Shown here: one piece after another, positions 28,596 to 37,424 of the stretch
How positions within the stretch are numbered: position 1 is the stretch's first letter
How the letters are laid out: each line of letters begins with the position of its first letter
From: Chelativorans salis
GTDB taxonomy: Bacteria; Pseudomonadota; Alphaproteobacteria; Rhizobiales; Rhizobiaceae
Assembly (NCBI RefSeq): GCF_025336525.1
Contig: NZ_JAOCZP010000004.1
Span: 1-64,000, forward strand
Length of the DNA: 64,000 nt
Reading direction: 5' to 3'
Notes under the pieces: model-generated
What the model was told of the DNA's origin: nothing
Seen by the model: only the letters and a program-made list of their open reading frames with translations
The model's database searches: none
Made by a program: the position numbers and the translations under genes

Positions 28596-30194
28596 TCACG
28601 CTGCTTTCGCCTTGCCGCTCACCTGGTAATCCTTCACCGCATTGAACGTGATCGCCTTCCAGCGCTCGGCTTCGTAGTTGAGGCCGAATTCGTGTGGCGC
28701 GAGGAAGACGGGGTCGTCGTCGAGGTCGCGGGCGATATCGCCGCGATGGGCGGTGATGAAGCGGTCGAGCTCGGTGCGGTCGCCGGCGGAAATCCAGCGG
28801 CAGACGGAAAAGCGCGCCGTCTCGAAATCAACCGGCAAGGCATATTCGTTGTTCAGCCGCTCCTTAAGCACGTCGAGCTGCAACGCGCCGACGACGCCGA
28901 CGATGGCCGGCGAGCCATCCTCCGGCGTGAAGAGCTGCACCACACCTTCCTCTGCCATCTGCCGCAGGGCTTCCTTCAGCTTCTTCGCCTTCATGGCGTC
29001 GGAGAGGCGAACGCGGCGCAGAATCTCCGGCGCGAAGTTGGGCACGCCGCGAAAGACGAGCTCCTCGCCCTCGGTCAGGGTATCGCCGATCCTGAGGGTG
29101 CCGTGGTTGGGGATACCGACGACGTCGCCGGCAAAGGCCTCGTCCGCGGTGATGCGGTTCTTGGCGAAGAAGAACTGCGGCGCCGAAAGGCTGATCGGCT
29201 TGCCGGTGCGTATCAGCTTCGCCTTCATGCCACGCTCCAGCCGTCCGGAGCACACGCGCACGAAGGCAATGCGGTCGCGGTGGTTGGGGTCCATATTGGC
29301 CTGGATCTTGAAGACGAAGGAGGTCATCTTCTCCTCCGTCGCCTCGACCTTGCGTGAATCCGCCGCCTGCGCGCGCGGCTGCGGGCCGATGGCGCCGAGC
29401 GCTTCGATCAGGTCGCGCACGCCGTTGTTCCTGAGCGCCGAGCCGAAATAGACCGGGGTGAGATGACCCTCGCGGAACGCCTTGAGATCGAAGGGACGGC
29501 AGGCTTCCCTAGCCAGGAGCATCTCCTCGATGAAAGCCTCGCGCTCATGCTCCGGCAGGAGGCCCGACACCGCCTCGGCCTCCGGCCCGTTGACAGGGAT
29601 CGGCGTCGTGTCCTCATCGGAATGGCGAATAGTGTTGTCCGCCAGGTGATAGGTGCCGGAAAAGCTCTTTCCCCGGCCGATGGGCCAGGTGACGGGCGCG
29701 GTGTCGAGCGCCAGCTTCTGTTCGATCTCGTCCAGGATCTCGAACGGATCGCGGCTTTCCCGGTCGAGCTTGTTGACGAAGGTGACGATGGGGATGTCGC
29801 GGAGGCGGCATACCTCGAACAGCTTCAGCGTGCGCGGCTCGATGCCCTTGGCCGCGTCGATAACCATCACCGCCGAATCCACCGCCGTCAGCGTACGGTA
29901 GGTATCGTCGGCGAAGTCCTCGTGGCCGGGCGTATCGAGCAGGTTGAAGACGTGGTCGCCATATTCGAAGGTCATCACCGAGGTGACGACCGAGATGCCG
30001 CGCTCGCGTTCGATCTTCATCCAGTCCGAGCGCGTCTGCACCCGGTTCTTCTTCGCCTTCACCTCGCCGGCAAGCTGGATGGCGCCGCCGAAAAGCAGCA
30101 GCTTTTCGGTGAGCGTGGTCTTGCCCGCGTCGGGGTGTGAAATGATCGCGAATGTGCGGCGGCGCGCCACCGCATCGGCGAGTTTCTCGGCCAT
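28596..30194 (-). CDS. prfC: Peptide chain release factor 3
   Basis: RF3 is the GTPase that removes RF1/RF2 from the ribosome after termination. The 532-aa protein has all G motifs: SHPDAGKTTLTEKLLL (G1), RGISVVTSVMTF (G2), DTPGHEDF (G3), NKLDRES (G4), and the RF3-specific region with KIQANMDPNHRDRIAFVRV. The ATG at 30194 (MAEKLADAVARRRTFAII) gives family length; 31 extra open codons upstream are not used. It is divergent from the ArsR gene at 30335. Confidence 0.96.
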   Translation of the reverse strand: MAEKLADAVARRRTFAIISHPDAGKTTLTEKLLLFGGAIQLAGEVKAKKNRVQTRSDWMKIERERGISVVTSVMTFEYGDHVFNLLDTPGHEDFADDTYRTLTAVDSAVMVIDAAKGIEPRTLKLFEVCRLRDIPIVTFVNKLDRESRDPFEILDEIEQKLALDTAPVTWPIGRGKSFSGTYHLADNTIRHSDEDTTPIPVNGPEAEAVSGLLPEHEREAFIEEMLLAREACRPFDLKAFREGHLTPVYFGSALRNNGVRDLIEALGAIGPQPRAQAADSRKVEATEEKMTSFVFKIQANMDPNHRDRIAFVRVCSGRLERGMKAKLIRTGKPISLSAPQFFFAKNRITADEAFAGDVVGIPNHGTLRIGDTLTEGEELVFRGVPNFAPEILRRVRLSDAMKAKKLKEALRQMAEEGVVQLFTPEDGSPAIVGVVGALQLDVLKERLNNEYALPVDFETARFSVCRWISAGDRTELDRFITAHRGDIARDLDDDPVFLAPHEFGLNYEAERWKAITFNAVKDYQVSGKAKAA

Positions 30195-30307
30195 GTCCTG
30201 AGGTCCTTTCGACGGCGGGCTCTTAGCAGCCGCGGCCGCCGCTGTCGAATGGAAATCCGTCTGCATATAGGGAGCCCGAGTGCACATTTCAGCCCCGGCT
30301 TGACTCT

Positions 30308-30346
30308 ATCATTAGTATAAGCTAATCATTAGTTATGGCTAATGAT
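30308..30346 (+). promoter_or_regulatory. Tandem ATTAG-N6-CTAAT operator overlapping the arsR start codon
   Basis: Two copies of the inverted repeat ATTAG-N6-CTAAT stand 17 bp apart (30311-30326 and 30328-30343), flanked by ATC and GAT so that the ends also match. The second copy covers the ATG of the ArsR gene. This is the form expected for binding of two dimers of the downstream regulator and for autorepression. Confidence 0.75.
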
Positions 30347-30652
30347 AACGCGCAGCTGACTGCACTTGCCGACACGACCCGCCGGGCTGTCTTTGAACTC
30401 GTGGCGGAGAGGCCTCGCTCGGTGGCGGAGATCACCCGCGCCCTGCCGGTGACCCAGTCGGCGGTTTCGCAGCACCTGAAAGTGCTCAAGGCAGCGCAGC
30501 TTGTCCGTGCCGAGCCGAAGGGCGCCAGCAACATCTATCACGTCGATCCCGATGGACTGGCGAGCCTTCGCGCGGAACTCGATCGTTTTTGGAGCAAGAC
30601 GCTGGCGGCCTACAAGATAGCCGTCGAGCAACCACCGGAGGAGGAGCGATGA
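30335..30652 (+). CDS. ArsR/SmtB-family transcriptional regulator
   Basis: A 105-aa winged-helix repressor: LADTTRRAVFELVAERPRS, recognition helix LPVTQSAVSQHLKVLKAAQ, wing KGASNIYHVDPDG. No metal-binding cysteines are visible, so it belongs to the non-metal subgroup that often pairs with SRPBCC/AHSA1 genes. There is no ribosome site before the ATG, which lies inside the operator, so the mRNA may be leaderless. Its stop overlaps the SRPBCC gene as ATGA. It likely controls this two-gene operon. Confidence 0.93.
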   Translation: MANDNAQLTALADTTRRAVFELVAERPRSVAEITRALPVTQSAVSQHLKVLKAAQLVRAEPKGASNIYHVDPDGLASLRAELDRFWSKTLAAYKIAVEQPPEEER

Positions 30653-31134
30653 GCACGCATGCAGCAGACACGTCCGTAAAACAGTCCGTCGTGGTCGAGG
30701 CGCCGATCGAGCGCGCGTTCAAGGTCTTCACCGAGGACTTCGGCAGTTTCAAACCCGCCGAGCACAATTTGCTCGCCGTCCAGATCGCCGAGACGGTGTT
30801 CGAGCCTCGAGTCGGCGGCCATATCTATGATCGCGGTGTCGACGGCAGCGAGTGCCGCTGGGCACGGGTACTGGCCTACCAACCGCCCAACCGTGTGGTG
30901 CTCAGCTGGAACATCAGCCCGCAATGGCAGATCGAGACCGACCCCGAAAAGGCCAGTGAGTGGGAAGTCCGCTTCACCGCCGAGACGGCGAACCGGACCC
31001 GCGTGGAGATCGAGCACCGAAAGCTGGAACGCCACGGTGAGGGCTGGGAAAGCGTGCGCGATGGTGTTGCCGGCGATGGAGGTTGGCCGCTTTACCTGCA
31101 GCGGTACGCCGACCTGTTGGCCCACCAGGCCTGA
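30649..31134 (+). CDS. SRPBCC / AHSA1-domain protein
   Basis: A 161-aa START-like protein (QSVVVEAPIERAFKVFTEDF, RWARVLAYQPPNRVVLSWNI, TRVEIEHRKLERHGEGWESV). The Bet v 1-like cavity binds small hydrophobic ligands in other members; the ligand here is unknown. It is coupled to the ArsR gene by a 4-bp overlap, and GAGGAG precedes its ATG. ArsR-SRPBCC pairs are widespread in proteobacteria. Confidence 0.92.
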   Translation: MSTHAADTSVKQSVVVEAPIERAFKVFTEDFGSFKPAEHNLLAVQIAETVFEPRVGGHIYDRGVDGSECRWARVLAYQPPNRVVLSWNISPQWQIETDPEKASEWEVRFTAETANRTRVEIEHRKLERHGEGWESVRDGVAGDGGWPLYLQRYADLLAHQA

Positions 31135-31266
31135 CGGCCGCATGTCGCCAAAGGACCGGGTTAAGTGGGGCGGCAGAAACCCTTGGCTTGCTGAAAAGCG
31201 TTGAAAAGCGTGGTGGCGGAAGGCGTCGGAATTGACGCCTCTGCCCGTCGGCGCCAGATAGGAGGC

Positions 31267-31752
31267 ATGGTCAGTTCGCCCACCTCCACGTCTGTCATCG
31301 GCCCCACTCTTGGCGTCGTGCGCCTGCCGCATGCCGAGGGCCTGCCTTTGCCGGCCTACGAATCCACCGGCGCAGCGGGGATGGACCTGCGTGCCGCCAT
31401 GCCCGAGGATCGGCAGGTCATCCTCCTGCCGGGCAAGCGTGCGCTGGTGCCGACTGGCTTCATCCTCGAGATTCCGGAAGGTTTCGAGGGGCAGGTGCGG
31501 CCGCGCTCGGGGCTGGCGCTGCGCCACGGCATCACGTGCCTCAACACGCCGGGCACCATCGACAGTGACTATCGCGGCGAGCTGCAGATCCTGCTTATCA
31601 ATCTGGGCGAAGAGGACTTCGCCCTAACGCGTGGCATGCGCATCGCCCAGCTCATCATCGCGCCGGTCACCCACGTGGCGGTCGAGGAGCGCGGCAGTGC
31701 CGGCGAGACAGTGCGCGGGATGGGCGGGTTCGGCTCCACCGGCACAGCCTGA
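31267..31752 (+). CDS. dut: dUTP diphosphatase
   Basis: Dut hydrolyses dUTP to dUMP, keeping uracil out of DNA and supplying dTMP synthesis. The 161-aa trimeric type has all five motifs: [37 protein letters not shown] and the C-terminal [10 protein letters not shown] that closes over the substrate. The ATG at 31267 lies only one base after AGGAGG, an unusually short spacing, but the upstream frame has no better start. The usual neighbour coaBC is absent. Confidence 0.96.
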   Translation: MVSSPTSTSVIGPTLGVVRLPHAEGLPLPAYESTGAAGMDLRAAMPEDRQVILLPGKRALVPTGFILEIPEGFEGQVRPRSGLALRHGITCLNTPGTIDSDYRGELQILLINLGEEDFALTRGMRIAQLIIAPVTHVAVEERGSAGETVRGMGGFGSTGTA

Positions 31753-31857
31753 GACGCCCTCCCCGTATTGTCAGTAGCACGCCATCTGCCCCTTGACATC
31801 GGCACGGGCGCGGGCACCTCATCGCTGAAACTGAAGTCACCGGCAGAGGCAAGAATC

Positions 31858-32667
31858 ATGGCTGACATCGGCTCCACCTTCCGCGCGCTCCACGAGGCCG
31901 AAGGTGCCTTCATCATCCCCAACCCGTGGGACATCGGCACGGCGAAACTGCTCGCCGCACTGGGCTTCAAGGCGCTGGCGACGACCAGTGCCGGCTATGC
32001 CTTCTCGCGCGGCCTGCCCGATGGCGGCGTACCCTTCGACGAACGCATGGACCATTGCCGCGAAATCGTCGACGCCATGCCGCTTCCGGTCTCCGCCGAC
32101 CTGGAGCACGGCAAGGGCGACAGCCCGGACAGTGCCGCCGAAACCATCTTTGCGGCCGAGGCGGCGGGGCTTGCCGGCTGTTCGATCGAGGACGCCACCG
32201 GCGACCCGCAAAACCCGATCTACGATTTCCAGCTCGCCGTTGAGCGTGTCACCGCAGCGGCCGAGGCGGCACGTGCCCTGCCGCGCGATTTCGTCTTCAC
32301 CGCGCGGGCGGAGAATTTTCTTCACGGTCGCCCGGACCTAGACGACACCATTCGCCGACTGCAGGCCTTTGAGAAGGCCGGCGCGGATGTGCTTTACGCG
32401 CCGGGCCTCTCCGACATCAAGCAGGTGCGTACCGTCTGCCAGGCGGTCGGCAAGCCAGTGAACGTGCTGGCCACGGCCGGCTTTTCCGTTGCAGCACTCG
32501 CCGAGGCCGGCGCCAAGCGCATCTCGCTCGGCTCCAAGCTCACCAACCTCGCCTTCGGCGCGGTGGAGCGCGCGGCGCAGGAGATGCTGCACAAGGGCAC
32601 CTTCACCTATGCCCGGGAGATCATGCCCTTCGCGCAGCTGCAGGACATGTTCTCGAAAGCCGACTGA
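31858..32667 (+). CDS. Isocitrate lyase / PEP mutase family protein
   Basis: A 269-aa TIM-barrel enzyme of the ICL/PEP mutase superfamily: FIIPNPWDIGTAKLLAALGF, the metal-binding SADLEHGKGD and CSIEDATGD, and the C-terminal substrate helix. The isocitrate lyase KKCGH motif is absent, so it is not AceA. Members of this group are oxaloacetate decarboxylases or 2-methylisocitrate-lyase-like C-C lyases; the substrate cannot be told. The ATG at 31858 starts the recognisable fold. Confidence 0.88.
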   Translation: MADIGSTFRALHEAEGAFIIPNPWDIGTAKLLAALGFKALATTSAGYAFSRGLPDGGVPFDERMDHCREIVDAMPLPVSADLEHGKGDSPDSAAETIFAAEAAGLAGCSIEDATGDPQNPIYDFQLAVERVTAAAEAARALPRDFVFTARAENFLHGRPDLDDTIRRLQAFEKAGADVLYAPGLSDIKQVRTVCQAVGKPVNVLATAGFSVAALAEAGAKRISLGSKLTNLAFGAVERAAQEMLHKGTFTYAREIMPFAQLQDMFSKAD

Positions 32668-32854
32668 GGCGCCGCCTCCGCCTTTTCCCGAACGTAGCGT
32701 CCGGCACCCGTTTCCCAGCCGCGCGCTTGTCGCTATTGTGCCGGGCGGCCGGCGCCGATTTTTGTTGGCACCGCGCTGCAATGGGCTACATTCCGCCTCC
32801 TTCCGTGCCGGAAGGCGCGCGGACAACAAAAGCATCCAAAGCGGAGGAACAAAC

Positions 32855-33811
32855 ATGTTTCGCACGAAAGGGAAGTCTCTGGCCGCCGGCGCCGTGGCGC
32901 TCGGCCTCGGTCTCAACGCGGCCGCGGCGAACGCACAGGAATTCATCAATGTGCTGACCGGCGGCACGTCCGGCGTCTATTATCCGCTAGGTGTCGCACT
33001 GTCGAAGATCTACGGCGACAACATCGAGGGCGTGCGCACGCAGGTGCAGTCCACCAAGGCATCCGTGGAGAACCTCAACCTCCTGCAGCAGGGGCGCGGC
33101 GAGATCGCTTTTGCGCTTGGCGATTCCGTCAAATCCGCCTGGGAAGGCGATGAGGAGGCCGGTTTCCCGCAGCAGCTCGACAAGCTGCGCGGCATCGCCG
33201 CCATCTACCCGAACTACATCCAGATCGTCGCCTCGCAGGAGTCCGGGATCCAGAACTTCGAAGACCTGAAGGGCAAGAGCCTTTCCGTCGGCGCGCCGAA
33301 ATCCGGCACCGAGCTCAACGCAAGGCGCATCTTCGATGCCATGGGCATGAGCTATGACGACCTGTCGCAGACCGAGTATCTGCCCTTCGGCGAATCTGTC
33401 GAGCTCATCAAGAACCGCCAGCTCGATGCCACGCTGCAGTCAGCAGGCCTGGGCGTCGCCTCCATCAAGGACCTGGCGCTCTCCATGCCGGTGACCATGG
33501 TCGCCGTTCCGGAAGAGGTGGCCGAGACCCTCGGCGCACCGTTCCTATCGGCGACAATCCCTGCCGGCACCTATGAGGGCCAGGACGAGGACGTGCCGAC
33601 GCTGGCGATCACCAATATCCTGGTCACCCATTCGGATGTCTCGGACGACATGGCCTACGAGATGACCAAGCAGCTCTTCGAGAACCTGGACGAGATGACG
33701 GCCGCGCACGCCGCCGCCAAGGCGATCTCCGCGGAAAAGGGTCCTCAAGGTGTTCCCGTTCCCCTGCATCCGGGAGCCGAGCGCTACTACAAGGAACAGG
33801 GTCTGCTGTAA
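32855..33811 (+). CDS. TAXI-family TRAP transporter substrate-binding protein
   Basis: A 318-aa periplasmic binding protein with a signal peptide cut near ANA-QEF (residue ~27). The TAXI signature follows: LTGGTSGVYYPLGVALSKI, then STKASVENLNLLQQGRGEIA, and SVGAPKSGTELNARRI. TAXI-TRAP systems import organic acids or amino acids using an ion gradient. GCGGAGGA precedes the ATG. A GC-rich hairpin follows before the permease gene. With the fused permease and DUF1850 gene downstream it forms a complete system. Confidence 0.95.
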   Translation: MFRTKGKSLAAGAVALGLGLNAAAANAQEFINVLTGGTSGVYYPLGVALSKIYGDNIEGVRTQVQSTKASVENLNLLQQGRGEIAFALGDSVKSAWEGDEEAGFPQQLDKLRGIAAIYPNYIQIVASQESGIQNFEDLKGKSLSVGAPKSGTELNARRIFDAMGMSYDDLSQTEYLPFGESVELIKNRQLDATLQSAGLGVASIKDLALSMPVTMVAVPEEVAETLGAPFLSATIPAGTYEGQDEDVPTLAITNILVTHSDVSDDMAYEMTKQLFENLDEMTAAHAAAKAISAEKGPQGVPVPLHPGAERYYKEQGLL

Positions 33812-33829
33812 GGGCGAACGCGAGTAAAC

Positions 33830-33854
33830 TCCCCTCCCCCTCGTGGGGAGGGGA
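33830..33854. repeat. REP-like GC hairpin between TAXI and permease genes
   Basis: A 10-bp perfect stem (TCCCCTCCCC, 33830-33839, with GGGGAGGGGA, 33845-33854) around a CTCGT loop. Its CCCC/TCGTGGGG core resembles the larger repeat at 50171-50323, so it is probably one of the genome's dispersed palindromes; it may also attenuate transcription between binding protein and permease. Confidence 0.65.
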
Positions 33855-33928
33855 ACCGGATAGGTCGGCGCTTGCCCCTGGCCACTGGGAAATGGGGACT
33901 GTGACAGGCATGCAGATTGGGAGACGTG

Positions 33929-36058
33929 ATGAGCAGGGCCGAGAGTGACGCGACTGCCAGCCTGCCGGAGGCGGAGCTTCAGGACCCGACGCATGCCGAT
34001 TTCCGCCCGACGCTGGAAGGGCGGCTGCTCATGTGGATCGCCGTCGTCTTCTCGCTCTACCAGATCGCCACCGCCGCGCATCTCCTCACCCTGCCGAGTC
34101 AGATCGTGCGCGCCTTCCACGTCGGCTTTCTGATGCTGCTGGTCTTCCCGCTGATCGCCTCCTCGCGCGGCGCGGGCCGTTTGGTGAAGGCCGGCGCATG
34201 GGCGCTGGCGCTCGCCGGCGTCTCGGTCGCCGTCTATCAGTTCGTCGAATACAGGCCGCTGCTCCTGCGCGCCGGCGATCCGTTGCCGCTCGACATCTTC
34301 TTCGGCGTCATCGCGCTTTTCACAGTTTTTGCAGCGGCCTACGTGTTGATGGGCCCGGCGCTGCCCATCATCTCCGGCATCTTCCTCGCCTATTGCCTCT
34401 TCGGGGAATACCTGCCAGCGCCGCTCAACCACCGTGGCTACGACTTCTCCCAGGTCATCGACCACATGGCCTACGGCACCGAAGGCATCTACGGCATTCC
34501 GATCTACGTCTCGGCCACCTACATCTTCCTCTTCATCCTCTTCGGCTCGTTCCTCGAGCGGGCGGGCATGATCAAGCTCTTCACCGACGTCTCGCTCGGC
34601 CTCGTCGGCCATGCGCGCGGAGGTGCCGCGAAGGTGTCGGTGATCTCCTCCGGCCTCATGGGCACGATCTCCGGCTCGGGCGTGGCCAACGTTGTCACCA
34701 CCGGCCAGTTCACCATCCCGCTGATGAAGCGCTTCGGCTACCGCGCCGCCTTCGCCGGCGGCGTGGAATCCACCTCCTCCATGGGCGGGCAGCTCATGCC
34801 GCCGGTCATGGGCGCCGTCGCCTTCATCATGGCCGAGACGCTGGGTATCGAATATTACGAAGTGGTCACGGCCGCCATCATCCCGGCGCTGCTGTATTTC
34901 GGCTCCGCCTTCTGGATGGTGCACCTGGAGGCGGGGAAGTTCGGCTTGCACGGCCTGCCGAAGGCGGAACTGCCGTCGGCGCCGCGTGCCCTGCGCGAGC
35001 GCTGGTATCTGATCCTGCCGCTCGCCGTGCTCGTCTATCTGCTGTTCACCGGCTACACGCCGCTCTTCGCCGGCACGATCGGTCTTTCGCTGACCGTGCT
35101 ATTGATCCTCGGTGGCACGGCCGCACTTGGCCTGCCAAACCAGGTCCTGCGGGTGATCTTCTGGATCGGGCTTGGCCTCGTAGCGGCCAGCTTCTTTCGT
35201 TACGGCATCAACGCCATCCTGATCGCCGCCCTCGCGCTCATTGCCGCCAACATCTTCGTCGAAGGCGGGCGCAAGACGCTCGACGTGTGCCGCGCCTCAC
35301 TCGCCGAGGGCGCCAAGACGGCGCTGCCGGTGGGCGTCGCCTGCGCCGTCGTCGGCATCATCATCGGCACGATGACGCTGACGGGCGCGGCCAATACCTT
35401 CGGCCAGTTCATCGTCGCCGTGGGTGAGACGAGCCTTTTCCTGTCGCTGGTGCTCACGATGATCACCTGCATCATCCTCGGCATGGGCATCCCGACGATT
35501 CCCAACTATATCATCACTTCGTCCATCGCCGGTCCGGCGCTCCTGGCGCTTGGCGTGCCGCTGCTCGTCAGCCACATGTTCGTCTTCTATTTCGGGATCC
35601 TGGCCGACCTTACGCCACCGGTGGCGCTCGCCTGCTTCGCCGCCGGGCCGATCGCCCGTGAGAGCGGGCTGAAGATCTCCATGGAGGCGATCAAGATCGC
35701 CGCCGCGGGCTTCGTCATCCCCTTCATGGCGGTCTACACGCCCGCCCTCATGCTGCAGGACGGCGGGCCGCTGGCCGAAACCATCGGCTATGCCCCGGCC
35801 GTCGCCTACATCGTCCTCAAGGCCAGCCTGGCCATCGCTCTGTGGGGCGCAGCCGTCATTGGCTATCTGCGCCGGCCGCTCGCCGCGTGGGAGCGTCTCC
35901 TGGGCGCGGCGGCGGCTTTCACGCTGATTGCCGCGCTGCCGATCACCGACGAGATCGGCTTCGCGCTTTGCGCCCTCTTCTTCGGCGTCAATTTCTTCCT
36001 GAAACGCCCGGGGCCGGCGGAGACGATCCAGCGCAAGACGGGCGACGCGGCCGAATGA
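33929..36058 (+). CDS. TRAP transporter fused permease (DctQM type, TAXI system)
   Basis: About 709 aa with roughly 16 to 18 hydrophobic helices: an N-terminal DctQ-like quarter and the large DctM-like part. Conserved TRAP-fused segments include ISGSGVANVVTTGQFTIPLM, VESTSSMGGQLMPPVMGAVA, LGMGIPTIPNYI and ADLTPPVALACFAAG. It works with the TAXI binding protein just upstream. GGGAG lies 5 bases before the chosen ATG (MSRAESD); four more upstream codons are open. The stop overlaps the DUF1850 gene (ATGA). Confidence 0.96.
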   Translation: MSRAESDATASLPEAELQDPTHADFRPTLEGRLLMWIAVVFSLYQIATAAHLLTLPSQIVRAFHVGFLMLLVFPLIASSRGAGRLVKAGAWALALAGVSVAVYQFVEYRPLLLRAGDPLPLDIFFGVIALFTVFAAAYVLMGPALPIISGIFLAYCLFGEYLPAPLNHRGYDFSQVIDHMAYGTEGIYGIPIYVSATYIFLFILFGSFLERAGMIKLFTDVSLGLVGHARGGAAKVSVISSGLMGTISGSGVANVVTTGQFTIPLMKRFGYRAAFAGGVESTSSMGGQLMPPVMGAVAFIMAETLGIEYYEVVTAAIIPALLYFGSAFWMVHLEAGKFGLHGLPKAELPSAPRALRERWYLILPLAVLVYLLFTGYTPLFAGTIGLSLTVLLILGGTAALGLPNQVLRVIFWIGLGLVAASFFRYGINAILIAALALIAANIFVEGGRKTLDVCRASLAEGAKTALPVGVACAVVGIIIGTMTLTGAANTFGQFIVAVGETSLFLSLVLTMITCIILGMGIPTIPNYIITSSIAGPALLALGVPLLVSHMFVFYFGILADLTPPVALACFAAGPIARESGLKISMEAIKIAAAGFVIPFMAVYTPALMLQDGGPLAETIGYAPAVAYIVLKASLAIALWGAAVIGYLRRPLAAWERLLGAAAAFTLIAALPITDEIGFALCALFFGVNFFLKRPGPAETIQRKTGDAAE

Positions 36059-36414
36059 GCCTGTGCGTGATCGCCGGCAGCGAGACTGCGGTCGTCGCCG
36101 CCACCCTCTTCACGCTCTCCTGGACACATTCGGTGGAGAAGGTGGAGTGGCGCGAGACGTGGCAGGTGCTGCCGTCGGGCCTGCAGATCGTCGAAGCGCG
36201 CGTGAAAGGCTCAGGCGCCGGCATGGAGCCCCCGTCGGATGCGCGTTTTGAGGATGGATGGTGGGTCTATGCGCCGGCGCTCGGGCCCCTGCCGGAACTG
36301 CGCCTTGCCGCCTCGGGCGCCACGACGAGCGCCTGGCGCCTGTGCGCCGGCGGCGAGTGCCGCGATCTAGGCGCCGAGCCGGGCGCCCCGGTCGTTCTCG
36401 AGCCCTGCTCCTGA
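36055..36414 (+). CDS. DUF1850 domain-containing protein (TRAP-associated)
   Basis: A 119-aa protein with the DUF1850 pattern TLSWTHSVEKVEWRETWQV and GAGMEPPSDARFEDGWW. DUF1850 genes nearly always sit next to TAXI-type fused TRAP permeases; the role in transport is unknown. Its ATG overlaps the permease stop. A short N-terminal hydrophobic stretch (VVAATLFTLSW) could be a weak signal anchor. Confidence 0.9.
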   Translation: MSLCVIAGSETAVVAATLFTLSWTHSVEKVEWRETWQVLPSGLQIVEARVKGSGAGMEPPSDARFEDGWWVYAPALGPLPELRLAASGATTSAWRLCAGGECRDLGAEPGAPVVLEPCS

Positions 36415-36864
36415 CCCCTCAGGCGTGCGCCGACGGGCCGTCGTCGCGCCGGGCGCACGCCGGTCCCGGCCCGCGCATATAATGGCGCTCTGGATGATAG
36501 CGCTTTGTAAAGGCGTTACGGATCGCCTCTACGCATCCGATCAATAGCTTAACCAACCCCATGATCCCGTACCCAGATTTCTCGGGCGTCCCTTCGTTCA
36601 CACCGTAGCGTCCGTGGGTGAACACTCGGTGAATTCACGCCTGCACAAGGCCACCTGTCCATGGCGGAAAGTGGGATTCATCTTGGCGCTCCCGTGGCAG
36701 GGATCTTTCCTCCGCATCCGTTGCAGAAAAACCACAGTTCCCTCCCCCGGCGAAAAAGCGAAGCAAGCTTTCTTTTCCTGGAACAGAGCAGCCACTGACG
36801 GTGTTAGGCGGCAGGGCCGGGACGGGCTTATCCGGCTGCAACAAAAGAGCAAGAGGACAGGACC
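36415..36864. other. Intergenic gap of 450 bp with no supported gene
   Basis: This stretch holds the promoter of the DUF892 gene. A minus-strand frame with an ATG at 36562 could encode ~47 aa beginning MGLVKLLIGCVEAIRNAF, but it lacks a good ribosome site and is not recognised. Confidence 0.4.
36780..36805 (+). promoter_or_regulatory. Possible EcfG (general stress) promoter for the DUF892 gene
   Basis: GGAAC at 36780-36784 is followed after 17 bases by TGTT (36802-36805). The alphaproteobacterial general-stress sigma factor EcfG recognises GGAAC-N16/17-CGTT, so this differs at one position. It lies 60 bp before a stress-type ferritin-like gene. Confidence 0.45.
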
Positions 36865-37368
36865 ATGGGTTTGTTTTCCAGGGACATCAAGTCGATGGAC
36901 GATCTTTTCGTCCACACACTGCGTGACATCTACTATGCCGAAAACCAGATCGTGAAGGCGCTGCCGAAGATGATGGACAAGGCGAGCGACCCGGAGCTGA
37001 AGCAAGGCTTCGAGAAGCACCTGAAGGAGTCCGAGGGGCACGTGCGTAATCTGGAGGAGGTATTCCAGAAGATGGATATGGAGCCGAGCGGCGTCGACTG
37101 TCCGGCGATCGACGGCATCATCGAGGAAGCGAACGAGGTGGCCGGCGAGGTCGACGACAAGAACGTGCTCGACGCCGCTCTCATCGCCGCCGCGCAGGCC
37201 GTCGAGCACTACGAGATCACGCGCTACGGCACGCTGATCACCTGGGCGAAGGAGCTCGGCCGCGACGACTGCGGCGAAATCATGAAGCGCAACCTCGCCG
37301 ACGAGAAGGCGACCGACGAGAAACTCACGCAGATGGCCGAAAGCCGCATCAACCTCGCCGCCGAATAG
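36865..37368 (+). CDS. DUF892 ferritin-like protein (YciE/YciF family)
   Basis: A 167-aa four-helix protein: MDDLFVHTLRDIYYAENQIV, KHLKESEGHVRNLEEVF, AAAQAVEHYEITRYGTLI, NLADEKATDEKLTQMAE. The spaced Glu and His residues (ExxxH, EHYE) are those of a diiron ferritin-like site. Family members are induced by osmotic and general stress; their activity is unproven. AAGAGGACAGG precedes the ATG. It stands alone, followed by a convergent ArsR gene. Confidence 0.93.
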   Translation: MGLFSRDIKSMDDLFVHTLRDIYYAENQIVKALPKMMDKASDPELKQGFEKHLKESEGHVRNLEEVFQKMDMEPSGVDCPAIDGIIEEANEVAGEVDDKNVLDAALIAAAQAVEHYEITRYGTLITWAKELGRDDCGEIMKRNLADEKATDEKLTQMAESRINLAAE

Positions 37369-37424
37369 GCTCACAGCTCTCCGCGTGCGCCTCCTCTCCG
37401 TCCTGCCCGCGGGGCGGAGAGGGA

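Noticed and set aside
33545-34951. 468-codon minus-strand frame
   Set aside because: Antisense to the TAXI binding protein and the TRAP permease; low-complexity His/Arg-rich composition.
36419-36625. 68-codon minus-strand frame (or 47 codons from 36562) in the gap before DUF892
   Set aside because: No ribosome site and not recognised; left as an unsupported possibility.
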